Origin: Nitzschia sp. pyKryTriq1
Lineage: Eukaryota > Bacillariophyta > Bacillariophyceae > Bacillariales > Bacillariaceae
Reading direction: 5' to 3'
Assembly: GCA_956465555.1 (NCBI GenBank)
Contig: OY101116.1
Span: 1-64,000, forward strand
DNA length: 64,000 nucleotides
Shown here piece by piece: positions 10,428 through 21,468 of this stretch (the stretch's first letter is position 1; every line of letters begins with the position of its first letter). The notes beneath the pieces are model-generated. The model saw only the letters and a program-made list of their open reading frames with translations, searched no databases and was not told the DNA's origin. A program made the position numbers and the translations under genes.

Positions 10428-13400
10428 CTAAACGACTCGCCCTCTTAGACTAGACTGACGGTCTTCGTACGATCGTGGCTCGAGATCATCGTATCCACCG
10501 TCAAGTCCATCAACTAATTCATAGTTCTCATCTTGGCCCAACGATGCAGCGGCAGAATTGTCCATGAACAAAGAGTCACGGACGACGCTCGAATGCGTCA
10601 AGGGAGCCGTCTCGTACCTATCCACGTCGGGAAGGCGACTGCTGCCATCAATTTCCGCCTTGTTGATACCATACGCCAGCTTATGTAGGTAGGTACCATG
10701 CCATCCACCAGGCGGAGACTTGCGCAAATCAATATCTTCCACGTCGAATTGTTGAAGGTAGGCAAAGAGCGACGTCTTTTGGGCTTCCATGCGCTTTCGT
10801 TCTCGTCGCCGAGCCATTGCAATGCAACAGCAGCCTAGAGCTAGTACACCAAGAGCCGCTAGCGCGAATGATATCATTGTCAATGTTGTTCGGCTTTGAC
10901 TGACTCCATTCGGGTACTGGAAGGTAGAGAGGGAGAGAGAGAGAGAGAAGGATACGTTAGTCGAAGAAGCGTAAGGAATCCATACAGATACACTAGAAGC
11001 ATGGCGATCTTACCCATTCCGTTGGCGTCGACGTGTCAGTCGGTAGCAAATCAATCGGAGGAGCCACTATCGGTTCCGAGTGGGCGCCATCCTGCTTATC
11101 GAAAATCATCATGAACAGATCGGAATGGTGTTCCGTACTGCCATCAGACGTACGTGTACGGAAGAAGCTGCCATTGGTATCGCCGTAGACGACAGCGTTC
11201 CCATTAGCATCCACCTTGACTCCTCCACCATTAGCGATTCGGTCGTCGCCATTCGACCCGACTTGCTTCATCCAGGCCAAGTTTCCATCGCGTGTGGAGA
11301 GCTTTGCCACGAAAATGTCGTCGCGACCTGCGGACTTTTGATCTCCTTGATCCACAGTGGCTCCGTTCTCGACAGTTCCCGCAATGTACATGGCACCTCC
11401 ACCATTAATAACATCACACCCAAACGCCGATGCAGCGGCGCCCTTGGAGTCGACACCATCGGCATGCGTTACGGAAAACTGCTTGGTCCACGTCGCCGTG
11501 AGAGTCTCAACATGCATCTTGGCCACTACGGCATGTACCGTGACGTCCTTGTTCTTGCGGTCGGCGCTGCTGTCCATCCTTCCTTGCGTGGCTCCAACGA
11601 CATAAAAGGAAAGCTCATCGTCAGGATCGGCACAAGCTCCAAGAATCCAATCATCCCGTCCCGAGACAGACGAAAAGTAGGCCACGGAGCGCGATGACTT
11701 GCCACCCGACGAGAAGGTGCCTTCCTTGGGATCGATCTTGGCCATGATTCCGTCCATGTCATCTGCACCGCCAGATCCCAGAGTGCTTCCTACAGCAATG
11801 AGATACTTGCCGCCCTTGGTCATGATAAGATCTGACACGAAAACGGCTTCTTGATCCGCCGTCTCAAACGGTTTACGCCATTCTCGTCTCATAGTGTCCT
11901 CCAATACCTCGTCGGAGGTGCCACCGCTTACGAGCTCGTATCGTTCCACAACAATGCGATACTTGGAACCATACTTTAGAACGCCCCCCGTTGTTAAGTT
12001 CGGGAACTCATCGGTCGAAACCTTTTGGAAACTTGGATTCACCTTGTCGTCGCTCGAGATCATCGAAACAATCCAAGCCGTTCCTTCATCGTCCATAGTA
12101 ATGGCGACTGGGAAATGAACCGCGCTTTGATCCATGACGGCGCCGCCTTGCAGCTGGAATTTACCATTGATGCTTTGCAAATCGAGAGCAATGCCGTATT
12201 GCTTTACAACATCCCCATCACCCAATTGCGTCAAAATTCCACCTTCTTCGGTAGATCCAATGATGATGGCTTTGGTCGTGCCATCAATCGTCGTCATGGA
12301 CAGAGCATTGCAGGCTTCAGGAGCTCCCGACGTTCCGTATGTTTCCTTTTCACGCCAAGCCAGCTTTGGCAAGGAAATGGATCCGAAAAAGCAAGACGAG
12401 TATTCGTTGGCTTGGATTCCTGGTCCGTCAAAGGATCCATAGGTGGCTCCCGTCACAAAGATAGAGTTCGTGAACTGATCGTAGTACATGCCGCCGGCGT
12501 AAGTCGGCCCACTAACAAAATTAAAAGAGATTGAAGCATGAGAATTGAAAGACGTATGGCATCGAACAATAAAACATACAAACCAACAAACAAAAGAGTA
12601 ATCACTTACACATCCGGGCCTGTTTGAAAGGCAGCAATATTGTCGGGGAGGACATCGACATCTGGGCTGTTGTTATCGATGGGAGACGGAGTGGGTGGTG
12701 GAGCGGTAGACCCTCCATTCTCTACCAAATCCTTGTACGATCCATCCTCCTTGGCCATCGTAAAGACAACGAAATCACGATCCTCTGACGAACCTCCCGA
12801 CCCGCCTGGCGTTTCAGAGTAGAATCTTCCACCTTGTGTTTCGGCAAACACAATGGCGTTGCCATAATCGTCTACGGCAATGCCTCCGCCATGCGCCAGG
12901 CCTTCATTTTCGGGCGTTCCGACTTGATGAATCCAATTGACAGTTCCATCGCCTCCATCCAGCTGGACAATGAACAAATCGTCCTTATCGGCACCTGGGG
13001 TCTTGTCGGCATTGTCCATAGTGGCACCCTTTTCCACAAGACCGGCAACGTAGACCAGGTTCCTTCCATTGCCTTCGTTAGTGACGGCACAACCATAGGC
13101 CGAAGCTTGGCCCAAGCCTCCTTCACTGTCCGACGATACGGTAAAATGTTTGAGCCATTCGGCCGTCAAGCTTTCCAATTTTACCTTGGCGATAAAGGCA
13201 TGCGTCGTTCCTTCGGGAGACTGTTCGGTGCTATCTCGGACTAAACCTTGCGTCGCACCGACGACATAAAAGGCATCATGATCAAACACATCATTGCACA
13301 CATTCGTAACCCAATCGTCCTTCTGATTGCTCGAATCGAGTCGAGTCGACGTTCTGAATCCCTGGTCGCTCTTCAATTCTCCAGTGGTCGGATCGACTTT

Positions 13401-15848
13401 GAGAATAAATCCATCCATATCGCCTTGACTATTTTCGTCTCCAAATGGACCTCCCGTTCCTCGAGTACTGCCCACTACCACGAGCGTTTGACCGTTGCCG
13501 GCCAAGGTCATGCCAGAGGTGTAGACACTTTCTTCACTTTGATTGATGCTCCACTTTTGATACCATTCTTCTTCAAAGGCTTGGGAGTTCGGCGTGTTGT
13601 TGGTACTGGAACTGCTGGTGACTTTGTAGCGTTGGACGACGGTGTGAAAATGATTTCCGTATTGCCGAATACCACCCGAGGTCAGATTAGGACGATCTCC
13701 AGCCGGAGTATTGGTAGCGTCGGCCGATTCGGATGCGACACTTGCGACAAATAATGCCTCTTGACTGGAAATAACGGAAATGGGATACTGCGCCTGATCG
13801 ATGGCAATGGTTCCTCGTCCGATTGGCGTCGAAACTCCTCCCTTGAGTTGCAACAGGAGTCCCAATTGCTGCCCATTCTCTTGGGTCCCTCCAACAGTAT
13901 AGATCAAATCTTCGAGTTGCGAATAATCAATCGCACTGCAGGCATCTTGAGTATTGGCTTCGCCAAAGGCGATGGGAGCAAGCATTTTGCCTGATTCCAG
14001 ACTAAGACTGGTAACAAAGCATTGGCTGTCTCCATTGTCCCCAAACGTCGATCCGGTGAGCCATGCTTGATGATTCCGGGCATCGTAGACCATCCCCCCG
14101 GCATAGGACGGCCCTGAAAGTTGATCGCCAATGGCTTCAAAGGCGGGAGGAGGCAGGGTAGGAAGAGGTGCGGGTGGAGGAGTCGGAGCGATGGGCGCGT
14201 CGGTCGGGGCTGCCACGGGTTGTCCAATGGGAGCATGCAAACCCGAATCTTTCTCCAATTCCATGATAAAGACATCGGCCGTATCAGAACTAATGCGATC
14301 CCGATAAAAGGAACCATAAGTATCACCGTATAGGATGACATTACCGTTGGCATCGGTTTGAACGCCTCCATGTCGTGCCAAGGAATCTTTTTCGGACGTT
14401 CCGACTTGTTGGACCCATTCGGTCGATCCATCGGCCGTATTCAAATTGGCGACCCAGATATCATCCGATCCTTGGCTGATCAAGATATCTTGTCCTTGAA
14501 TGAGACCCGCACCTCCTTCGACGCCACCGGCCACGTACAAGGTATCTCCCCTCACGGAACATCCAGCCGCAAAGACGGCGGTTTGAGTGGAAGCATCGCC
14601 TTGGGACATGCGAGCTCCCCATTGTCTAGACCATTGAATCGTCAAGGAATTGAGATTCATTTTGGCCACAAAGGCACTGAGTGATGTCGACGGCGTGGAC
14701 AAGTTATTGTCATTTGGATCATTCTTGGACTTTTCCATCGTTCCTTGAGTCGCACCGACGATATAAAAGGAATTGGAATCCAACGGATCGTCACAAATTC
14801 CCATAATGACATCGTCTTGAGCGGTTCCAATTCGCATATTGCTCAAACCAGTACTGGAGGATAGTTCGCCATCCTGTAAATCCAGCAAAGTCAAGAATCC
14901 ATCTTCATCGGACCCTTCGGCATTTCCATATCCTCTTCCCATACCACGTGTCGATCCGGCGACAATCAATGTATTGCCCCCCTTGATCAAGACGCCACCG
15001 ACATAGACCCGAGGGGAAATGCCGTTGCCATCACTGGTATCGATGGGAAATTCTTGCATCCATTGTTGGACCAAATTCAAGGGTCCCGTTGGAACGCCCA
15101 AGAATTCTTCTTGTTCGACGGCCAATTTCCGGACCGTCATGTCAAACGAACTTCCATATTTCAATTGTGTCATGTAATTCGGAAAGGGCGTACCAGTTGA
15201 TGATGTGATACTGTCGGCATTGTCGTTGGTGTCCGTACTGGCCAAACTGATCGAGTAGATGGATTGAGCTTGGGTGACGATGAATTGAGGATATTCGACT
15301 CGACCACTTTGGGTAGGAGTCAAAAGTTCGGTATCGATGGTCGTCGCCAGGTTGTCTCGATCTAATAACCACGCAAAGCCGGACATGACTTCACCGTTGG
15401 TATCCGCTTCGCTGTTTCCGCCCACAACCAAAGTGGACGGAGCGAGAAAGCCGAGTGCTTGGCAGGTCGCAATAGTGGAAGTCGAAGAACTATCCAAGAC
15501 ACTGGCGTCGTTAAACGACCAGTCGTCCATGTCAATGGCGGCCACAAAACAGAAGCTAGTACTGCTGTCACCACTGGTGCCGCTCCCAAAGCCCCCAAAG
15601 GAGGAATCGTACGTGGTGCCCGTCACGTAAATCCTGTCATTGTTGGCGTCGTAAATCATACCTCCAGCGTAGCTACTGGTACTGCCGTCGCTCTGCACTC
15701 CAGCTCCGGAGACCACCCATGGAAGCGCAGTAGCTAGAAGTAGAACGTGACGTCGCCAGCATGAGGAATTGTAGCGGCCGCCGGGGGTCATGTTGGCATT
15801 CTGCGAAGCGCCGACATCCGCAGCAGTAGTAGCGGTTTTGGCAGTCAT
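10428..15848 (-). CDS. three-module beta-propeller-like type I membrane protein
   Basis: Exons 12610-15848, 11014-12511 and 10428-10916 join in frame (introns 98 and 97 nt, both GTAAG...AG) to give 1741 aa. After a signal-like segment (residues 30-50, HVLLLATALPWVVSGAG) come three modules of about 480-500 aa. Each starts YAGGM-YD and contains GSTRG, DGF-------TGEL, FYVVGATQG, VYVAG and W--QVG motifs, the pattern of SBBP-type propeller strands. Pro-rich linkers (PTDAPIAPTPPPAPLP; PPPTPSPID) separate modules. The third exon carries one transmembrane helix (FALAALGVLALGCCCIAMA, about 1593-1612), then a basic stop and a cytoplasmic tail of about 125 residues. This is the layout of a cell-surface protein; ligand and role are unknown. 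Its 3' part was recently copied to 25587-26373. Confidence 0.85.
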
Positions 15849-16809
15849 TTGGACGACTCGTGCCTTTTTTTTCTGTATAAACTCTCTCGCTCTTTATCTC
15901 TTTCGCTTCGCTTTGTGTACGGAGCAACAAGTTTTCGGACAAGCTAGTTCGATCGATAATAGACTGCGAGTATAGTACGAGTAGACGTTGTACAAGCACA
16001 GCTTGAATGAACGAAAACGACAACAACAAAGAGTAAAGATGAGTGTTAAAATGAAGATGGAGAGGCATCAACGTGTATGTATTGTTTCGTCGACCGCGTC
16101 GCCTTCGCAAGATCGACCGAGACACGAGCAAGTGGCTGAGTGAATGAAAATGGATGATGACATCATGCATGAGGAAGAACGGAGGGCGAAGACCCGGCGG
16201 GTAAATTGCAGTTACGTTTGTATAAATTCCGAAAAATTTAAGTAAGCCGGTGGCTTGATTAATATATGCCCATGACCGTTGCTAAGGTGTCATAAATATG
16301 GCGACCGAGAAAGCGAAGCAATCGTGCGGCACGACCGAATTTACAAAACGCAAGACTCACAATATTGGCGGATGATGATGATCTTTAGGAGTTTGGATAG
16401 GATAGGATATCGGTGTACCGTAAGTTGTCATGAAAATGATAATGAAAGTAAGCATGTTCTCCCGATGCTCTTGTAAAGTAGAGGATAGTAAACCTGCTTA
16501 CTTCCTGACGGAACAAAACCAAGGCATTGCAATGCTGGCAGCTGGACAGACAACTCAGAGCGAACAACGGCATTGACGGATGCATCCACCGAGTGTGGTG
16601 AATCGCACTCTACTGACAGTAGCTTCGATGGAGACAAAGAAGACATTACCATTGTGGAACAACATCCATCGACAGCACCCAATCTGCATAACTACTTGAC
16701 AATGTGGATTTGAATGATTGCACTGCTACTTTTTTTACTGACGATGGCACTACTGCGATGAGCTGGCTGTCACCTCGTCATCTCCCTACTAACAAGCGAC
16801 GTAGAGTTG
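15849..16809. other. intergenic, 5' of propeller gene and 3' of HSF gene
   Basis: Holds the promoter of the minus-strand propeller gene. A 60-codon frame on the plus strand near 16530-16710 (DASTECGESHSTDSSFDG) looks coding but has no start and no partner exon. Nothing else is supported. Confidence 0.45.
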
Positions 16810-17673
16810 TTAACACAAGAGCGACAGGTGTCTGGCCCTTTCCAGGCGCCCAATTTGCATCCGTTCCAACATGAGCTGCAGCTTGATCTTGTGTACCAAC
16901 TCCGTTCGAGCCGCATCCATTGTTTGGGTAGGAATAAGTTTTGCTGGGTCAAGGATGGACTTTTGCAAAGCAAAAAATCCCGGGGAAAGACTTGGCACAA
17001 ACATGGCGGAATCCGCGGCAGCACTTGCCCCCGGCGCAACACCACCAAGTCGCTGATAATGCTTCGAGAGAACTTGATGGATAGGCGAAATCATAGAAAC
17101 CCTGTCGAGAGTCGGACCGGATGGTCGTCCTTTGTGCAAGCTCAATGGCGAAAAACTGCTTTCGGTGGATGTGATCGATCCAGTGGAAGAAGAGACGAAC
17201 TCATCACCAGGAGAAGAAACGCATCGTACATGAGACTGCTTAATCGTTTGGGCAACCTTGTGAGCAGCTTCTTGACGAGTTTGCTTTCGGCTTCGTTTGG
17301 TTCTCATCATTTTCTTGCACATCTCGGGTTTTCCGCGCAAGAACAAGGGGTGCCATCGCTGTCCAACTCCCAACACTTGGGTCGTTTCTGTTTTGAATCC
17401 CCACAGATTGAGGCTTCGTTGGAGAGAAAGAAACCTATTCGAGTTAAAGTACCTTGGCATGATATCTTGAGCAAATCGTTCTTTGTCAAAGATACAAAAG
17501 GAGTTACCCTTCGGTGTCCATGAGACGACGTTACGAAGACCTGCGTCGGAAGTTTCTTCCAACATTCGATGGAGCTTCTCGGGGAAGGATTCATCGACGA
17601 GCATAGTGCTGCTTTCTTTTATAGCCAAGCGTTTGGCAGAGGCATCCGATGAAAAGTTGATGCATTCCGACAT
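16810..17673 (-). CDS. heat-shock-factor-type DNA-binding protein
   Basis: 287 aa, single exon, ATG start. The HSF domain covers about residues 28-125: FPEKLHRMLEE, then VVSWTPKGNSFCIFDKERF, IMPRYFNSNRFLSLQRSLNLWGF and WHPLFLRGKPEMCKKM. The aromatic and hydrophobic core residues and the recognition-helix pattern (F-S-QR-LN-WGF) are kept, so it should bind DNA. A basic stretch (MMRTKRSRKQTRQEAAHK) follows and may be a nuclear signal. No clear heptad trimerisation region is seen; the carboxy third has only short amphipathic helices (LVHKIKLQLMLERMQIGRLE). Diatoms have greatly expanded this family, and most members have no known target. One of three HSF genes in the window. Confidence 0.9.
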   Translation of the reverse strand: MSECINFSSDASAKRLAIKESSTMLVDESFPEKLHRMLEETSDAGLRNVVSWTPKGNSFCIFDKERFAQDIMPRYFNSNRFLSLQRSLNLWGFKTETTQVLGVGQRWHPLFLRGKPEMCKKMMRTKRSRKQTRQEAAHKVAQTIKQSHVRCVSSPGDEFVSSSTGSITSTESSFSPLSLHKGRPSGPTLDRVSMISPIHQVLSKHYQRLGGVAPGASAAADSAMFVPSLSPGFFALQKSILDPAKLIPTQTMDAARTELVHKIKLQLMLERMQIGRLERARHLSLLC

Positions 17674-18648
17674 TGTTTTAGATGTATTGCTTTGTTTTAG
17701 TTGGCCGATTTTCAGTTTTATAAGCGTTCTAGAAGTGGTACAACAGGCAAGAATTGTTAGACAATATTTCGTAGATCGGGATTATTCGTTTCATTGCCTT
17801 GCATTTTCCTTGGGCGACTCCTCCCATGCGACGTGTTACAAAATGCCCAGCGCATTGTCAATCAGGACCTAACGAGGTTCGCTGTCAGTGCCTAAACATC
17901 GCCTTGGTAGTTCGAATTGAACCGGAGAAGGGAACGCCTTTGTTTTTATTTAGCAAACAGGAACATTGAGAAGAAATAATAAGATCATTCTGTCCTCATG
18001 ACAGCGTCCTACTATAAAAAAACTACGATCAATAATAAGCCCAGTGCATTGACGAACAGGTTCGCTGTCATTACCTAAAATTCGCCTGTATAGTTTGAAT
18101 AGAACCGGCGAAGGGAACGCCTTTTGTTTCTATCTTACAACAGGAACTTTGAGAAGAAATCATTTTGTCGTCATGACAGCGTCCTGACATCTAAAGCACT
18201 ATGTTTTCGAACTACAGAAGAGAAGCCACAATAATTGATGAAAGAGATCTTGTTGAACTACCTGTTGAAATCGCGACCTTGAAGAAGTAGAACACCATGG
18301 CTTCTCTCTAGTACCAGGTCTTTGTTCTCGGTTCTGACGTGTCACAAGACGCAGAGAGTTTGAGAGCGTTTGTTTTGAAGAGGTGTATACGTTGAATCGC
18401 CACATGCAATTAGTCTTCGTCGTCTCGCCTTCCCTCTAAGTTGCATAGCAGAGAACGACAAACTGCAAGCAGAGAACGACAAACTGCAAGCAGAGAACGA
18501 CAAACTCACCATCTGGCCCAGAATCTCAAGTGTCTTGCTTTCCTTCACGTGTCATAGCAGAGAGCGACAAGCTGGAAATGTCAATCACCGCCTTGCCCCC
18601 AATCGCAAAAGAAGCTCACAATTCTTCTAGATTTCCAAACAACACATC
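17674..18648. other. intergenic with a roughly 180-bp direct duplication and heptad-coding repeat
   Basis: Bases about 17842-18013 recur at about 18036-18191 (landmarks AACCGG-GAAGGGAACGCC and CATGACAGCGTCCT in both). Farther on, 18448-18506 is a 21-bp tandem repeat. No complete gene can be drawn, although the second repeat sits in an open frame. Confidence 0.55.
18448..18506 (+). repeat. 21-bp tandem repeat encoding heptads
   Basis: Units of GCAGAGAACGACAAACTGCA(A) begin at 18448, 18469 and 18490. In one plus frame they read AENDKLQ, a perfect leucine-zipper heptad, and a degenerate copy (IAESDKLE) follows near 18555. The frame has no ATG and ends before the next gene, so it may be an exon of an unrecognised gene or a relic of one. 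Confidence 0.6.
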
Positions 18649-19554
18649 ATGTCAGCACGAAACAATCTTCCCAAACAATCCCCTAACATGGTCTCCGAGA
18701 TCCATCAAGAACAGGAAACAGCACCTCAACGGCGGCTCTCGCGACATTCGTGGAGCGTCCACCTTATGCAAATGCTGTATATTCGAAACTTGGAGCGTGA
18801 TCTTACAGAGTGTGATCATACAGTCGAAACGTCCCCGAGCTCTGTAGAGGCTGACGACTTCTTGTACGATGCCAACAAGGAATCTGAACCGTCTCTCGTC
18901 TCCTTTATCGATGACCCAGCTCAAGATGAAACGAATCCCTTCGTATCTCCTCTGACTACGCGTCAAGTCTCAAGCGACCCAAGTCCAGCAGACCCTCTCA
19001 AGTCCTTGGAGTCTCCCCGTAAGAGCTCCTTCAGAAGTCCGCGACCCGCCGGACCATGTCGATCTACTTCTCTCAGCATCTCTTCCACTCACAGTATTGA
19101 AGTCCGCCTGCCCTGTCAGCGTGAGCTCCTCACGAGAACGCGGCTGATGTCGTTCAGAGATAATATTGTCGAGGTTCAGCCCATCCAGCCAATGAAAGAG
19201 CTTGTTGAGGACCCCGATCAACTTTGGTATCAAGAGGATGAACTCAAGAATATCAAGCGCCGAGCTAACAAGTTGGTCACGAATATCAAGTCACAACGCC
19301 CAACACGGAAAGGGTTGAAGTATTGCTCTCGCGGTCTCGAGCGATTCATCTCCCCCGAAGAAACCATTATCAATCGAACACAAGGCTGGGATGCCGTTCT
19401 AAATGAACAAAATGCGCAGAGACGAAAGAGCGTTTACGCAGAAGATTGTATCGCTGGAGTCTATCGATTTAGCTCGTTCGCAAGTCAGAGGGCGGCAAAC
19501 GCAAGGGCAATCCGAGACGAGAAGGAAGCGAAGAAGTATCTTCTACTAGCATAG
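18649..19554 (+). CDS. conserved hypothetical protein of a diatom-type family
   Basis: 301 aa from ATG. The first 150 residues are polar and rich in Ser, Pro and Asp. The carboxy half looks conserved and helical: DQLWYQEDELKNIKRRANKL, then YCSRGLERFISPEET, WDAVLNEQNAQRRKSVYAED and FASQRAANARAIRDEKEAKK. I recognise this Trp-Tyr start followed by CSRGLE and the W--VL-EQ--QR helix as a block that recurs in diatom hypothetical proteins; its function is not known to me. No signal peptide or membrane helix. It is transcribed away from the HSF gene on its left, with about 1 kb between them. Confidence 0.75.
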   Translation: MSARNNLPKQSPNMVSEIHQEQETAPQRRLSRHSWSVHLMQMLYIRNLERDLTECDHTVETSPSSVEADDFLYDANKESEPSLVSFIDDPAQDETNPFVSPLTTRQVSSDPSPADPLKSLESPRKSSFRSPRPAGPCRSTSLSISSTHSIEVRLPCQRELLTRTRLMSFRDNIVEVQPIQPMKELVEDPDQLWYQEDELKNIKRRANKLVTNIKSQRPTRKGLKYCSRGLERFISPEETIINRTQGWDAVLNEQNAQRRKSVYAEDCIAGVYRFSSFASQRAANARAIRDEKEAKKYLLLA

Positions 19555-19924
19555 AAAAAGAAGGGAACGTATTAGTCATAGAATTTGCCGATCCACTCTT
19601 TGCTCCTTTTCTGTCACTTACTTTCCGTAGGGGTAGTCGTGCGTATCATAGGATCAAGTAGTAGCCTCATCGCTTTCCGAACGAACCAAAACTACGCGTT
19701 GTGATAGCACTCCAGAACATTATCAGTGGATTTGCCACCGCCACCACCCCCTCTTTTCATCTACACCAAATGCGAAGATCCATCAGTATCATGTAAATCT
19801 CCATGATTGACTCCCATCAGTGAGTGTCGCAAGCCGGTATTGAGAAAGACTCCCAAGGGAAAGATATTTTATCGCCTTCCCGATGGTCAAGGTAACATTC
19901 GCCGTCCGACATTTGTGACTTTCA

Positions 19925-20226
19925 ATGAACATGAACATGTAGCCGTCAAGTGGAGTGTCCCAATACGGGAGTGGTGGTGGCGCTATGGGCGTGACCACGA
20001 GTACAAGTACAAGTACTGTTGACACTTGGCAATGTCGACCGAAGCAGGTTCGTTCCATTGTAGGTCTCTCTGCTACTACTAGTATACCACCAAAGGCGGG
20101 TCCTCCTTGTCCTCCCTGAGTATTTCCAACTAGTAGAACAAGTAATGATCCTTCGTGACGACTCCAAATCATCATGGTGGTGAAAAACAAGCCCGTTCCT
20201 TGGTGCGGAATTAGAATAGGCGTCAA
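19925..20226 (-). pseudogene. decayed relic of the propeller family
   Basis: In one minus frame the sequence reads LLVLLVGNTQGGQGGPAFGG, which lines up with TLVVVGSTRGTGGPFG of the 1741-aa propeller protein, and about 40 codons later LDGYMFMF lines up with MDGFILKV. The intervening and flanking residues do not match, other frames carry scattered pieces, and no start or splice sites are seen. It is best read as an old broken copy of one module. The match is short, so confidence is low. Confidence 0.35.
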
Positions 20227-20701
20227 TCCAAAGGGTTTGCTGCGCAGAGCAACAATCTGTACTTTTAGTAGTAGTCAGTTTGTGACTCATCAACAAGGGA
20301 TCGTACGTATTCGAGACGTTCGACTTGGACAAAGTAGTAAAGTATTACTAGTATTGCGATCCATCCAAATTTGTCGTCGATTGATTCTTTCCACCGCGGG
20401 CGTCCAATTGGGAATTATTCTTTTTGCGAGTTGTTTGACTGGGTAAAGACGTTCGTTTGCCAAAGCACTCGATGATTCCGACTGAAAGCACGACGGCGAG
20501 ATTGGATGGTGTGGTCTTGTTGATCATGCATCAAGTTTCTTCTTCCCGATCATCCCACCAGCGCAGTTGCTGGACGCAACCGAACGCAAGTCCACTTTGA
20601 AACTTGACCGGTACCGGCACCGGTACTACGACTCAATATATATTATTGCGTCGTCGCCTTGTTTTCATTCCGTTGCATACCGGTACGAACTGGTGCTCGC
20701 C

Positions 20702-21136
20702 GCCTATGCACCAGACGAATCTCTATGATTCTTTTCCTTGCCTTGCCTTTTCCCTTTTGCCTTTTGCTGATACAGTAGCGGGCCGGATAGCGGGCTGCCA
20801 GCAGTAATCTACCACATCTTGTGGACTATCATACCGTACGGGCGGGAATATTGGATGAATGAATCATCATCATAATCGATGATGATCAATTGTAGTTTAT
20901 GCGTCGAAGACAAGAATGAAAAGAGCCTATGCACCAGACGAATGTCTATGATTCTTTTCCTTGCCTTGCCTTTCCCCTTTTGCCTTGGTGATACAGTAGC
21001 GGGCCGGATAGCGGGCTGCCAGCAGTAACCTACCACATCTTGTGGACTATCATACCGTACGGGCGGGAATAATGGATGAATGAATCATCATCATTATCGA
21101 TGATGATCAATTGTAGTTTATGCGTCAAAGAAAAGA
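20702..21136. repeat. 223-bp tandem duplication
   Basis: Two head-to-tail copies, 20702-20924 and 20925 to about 21136, both starting GCCTATGCACCAGACGAAT and ending near TTTATGCGTC. They differ at a handful of sites. Each contains TCATCAT and ATGATGA words around a short spacer that can pair. Confidence 0.85.
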
Positions 21137-21468
21137 TATGATTATGTATTATTGTACCAGGTACCGTGATTTTGTGCGCGACGGACGACTGACCGTCCAC
21201 CTATCAGCACTTACCGAGTACCGATCGGTACGTACTGATGTACTGTACGTGTACGTGTACTGTATGATATGACGTAAGAGATCTTTCGCTCATGCATCTT
21301 CTCCTTGGATTCTTTGGCGGGCGGGGACGCCGACCATTCATTCATTCATTTCATTCATTTGCATCTTGTTCTTTTCTTTTCGAAAAACGATAATGATACA
21401 ACCTTTTATCGATTTTGATTCCAATCATACATCAATAATAACTCTAAATAATACCTAAAATAATAATA

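Larger units (their letters stand above)
19555..21468. other. intergenic with relic and tandem duplication
   Basis: About 1.9 kb without an intact gene. It contains a decayed propeller-family piece (19925-20226, minus), a 223-bp direct duplication (20702-21136), short ACCGGTAC-rich words near 20610-20690 and a TGACGTAA word at 21270-21277 about 190 bp before the next ATG. Confidence 0.55.

Noticed and set aside
17880-18130. tRNA-like words (GGTTCGAAT-like) in the duplicated spacer
   Set aside because: No cloverleaf or anticodon arm can be drawn around them.
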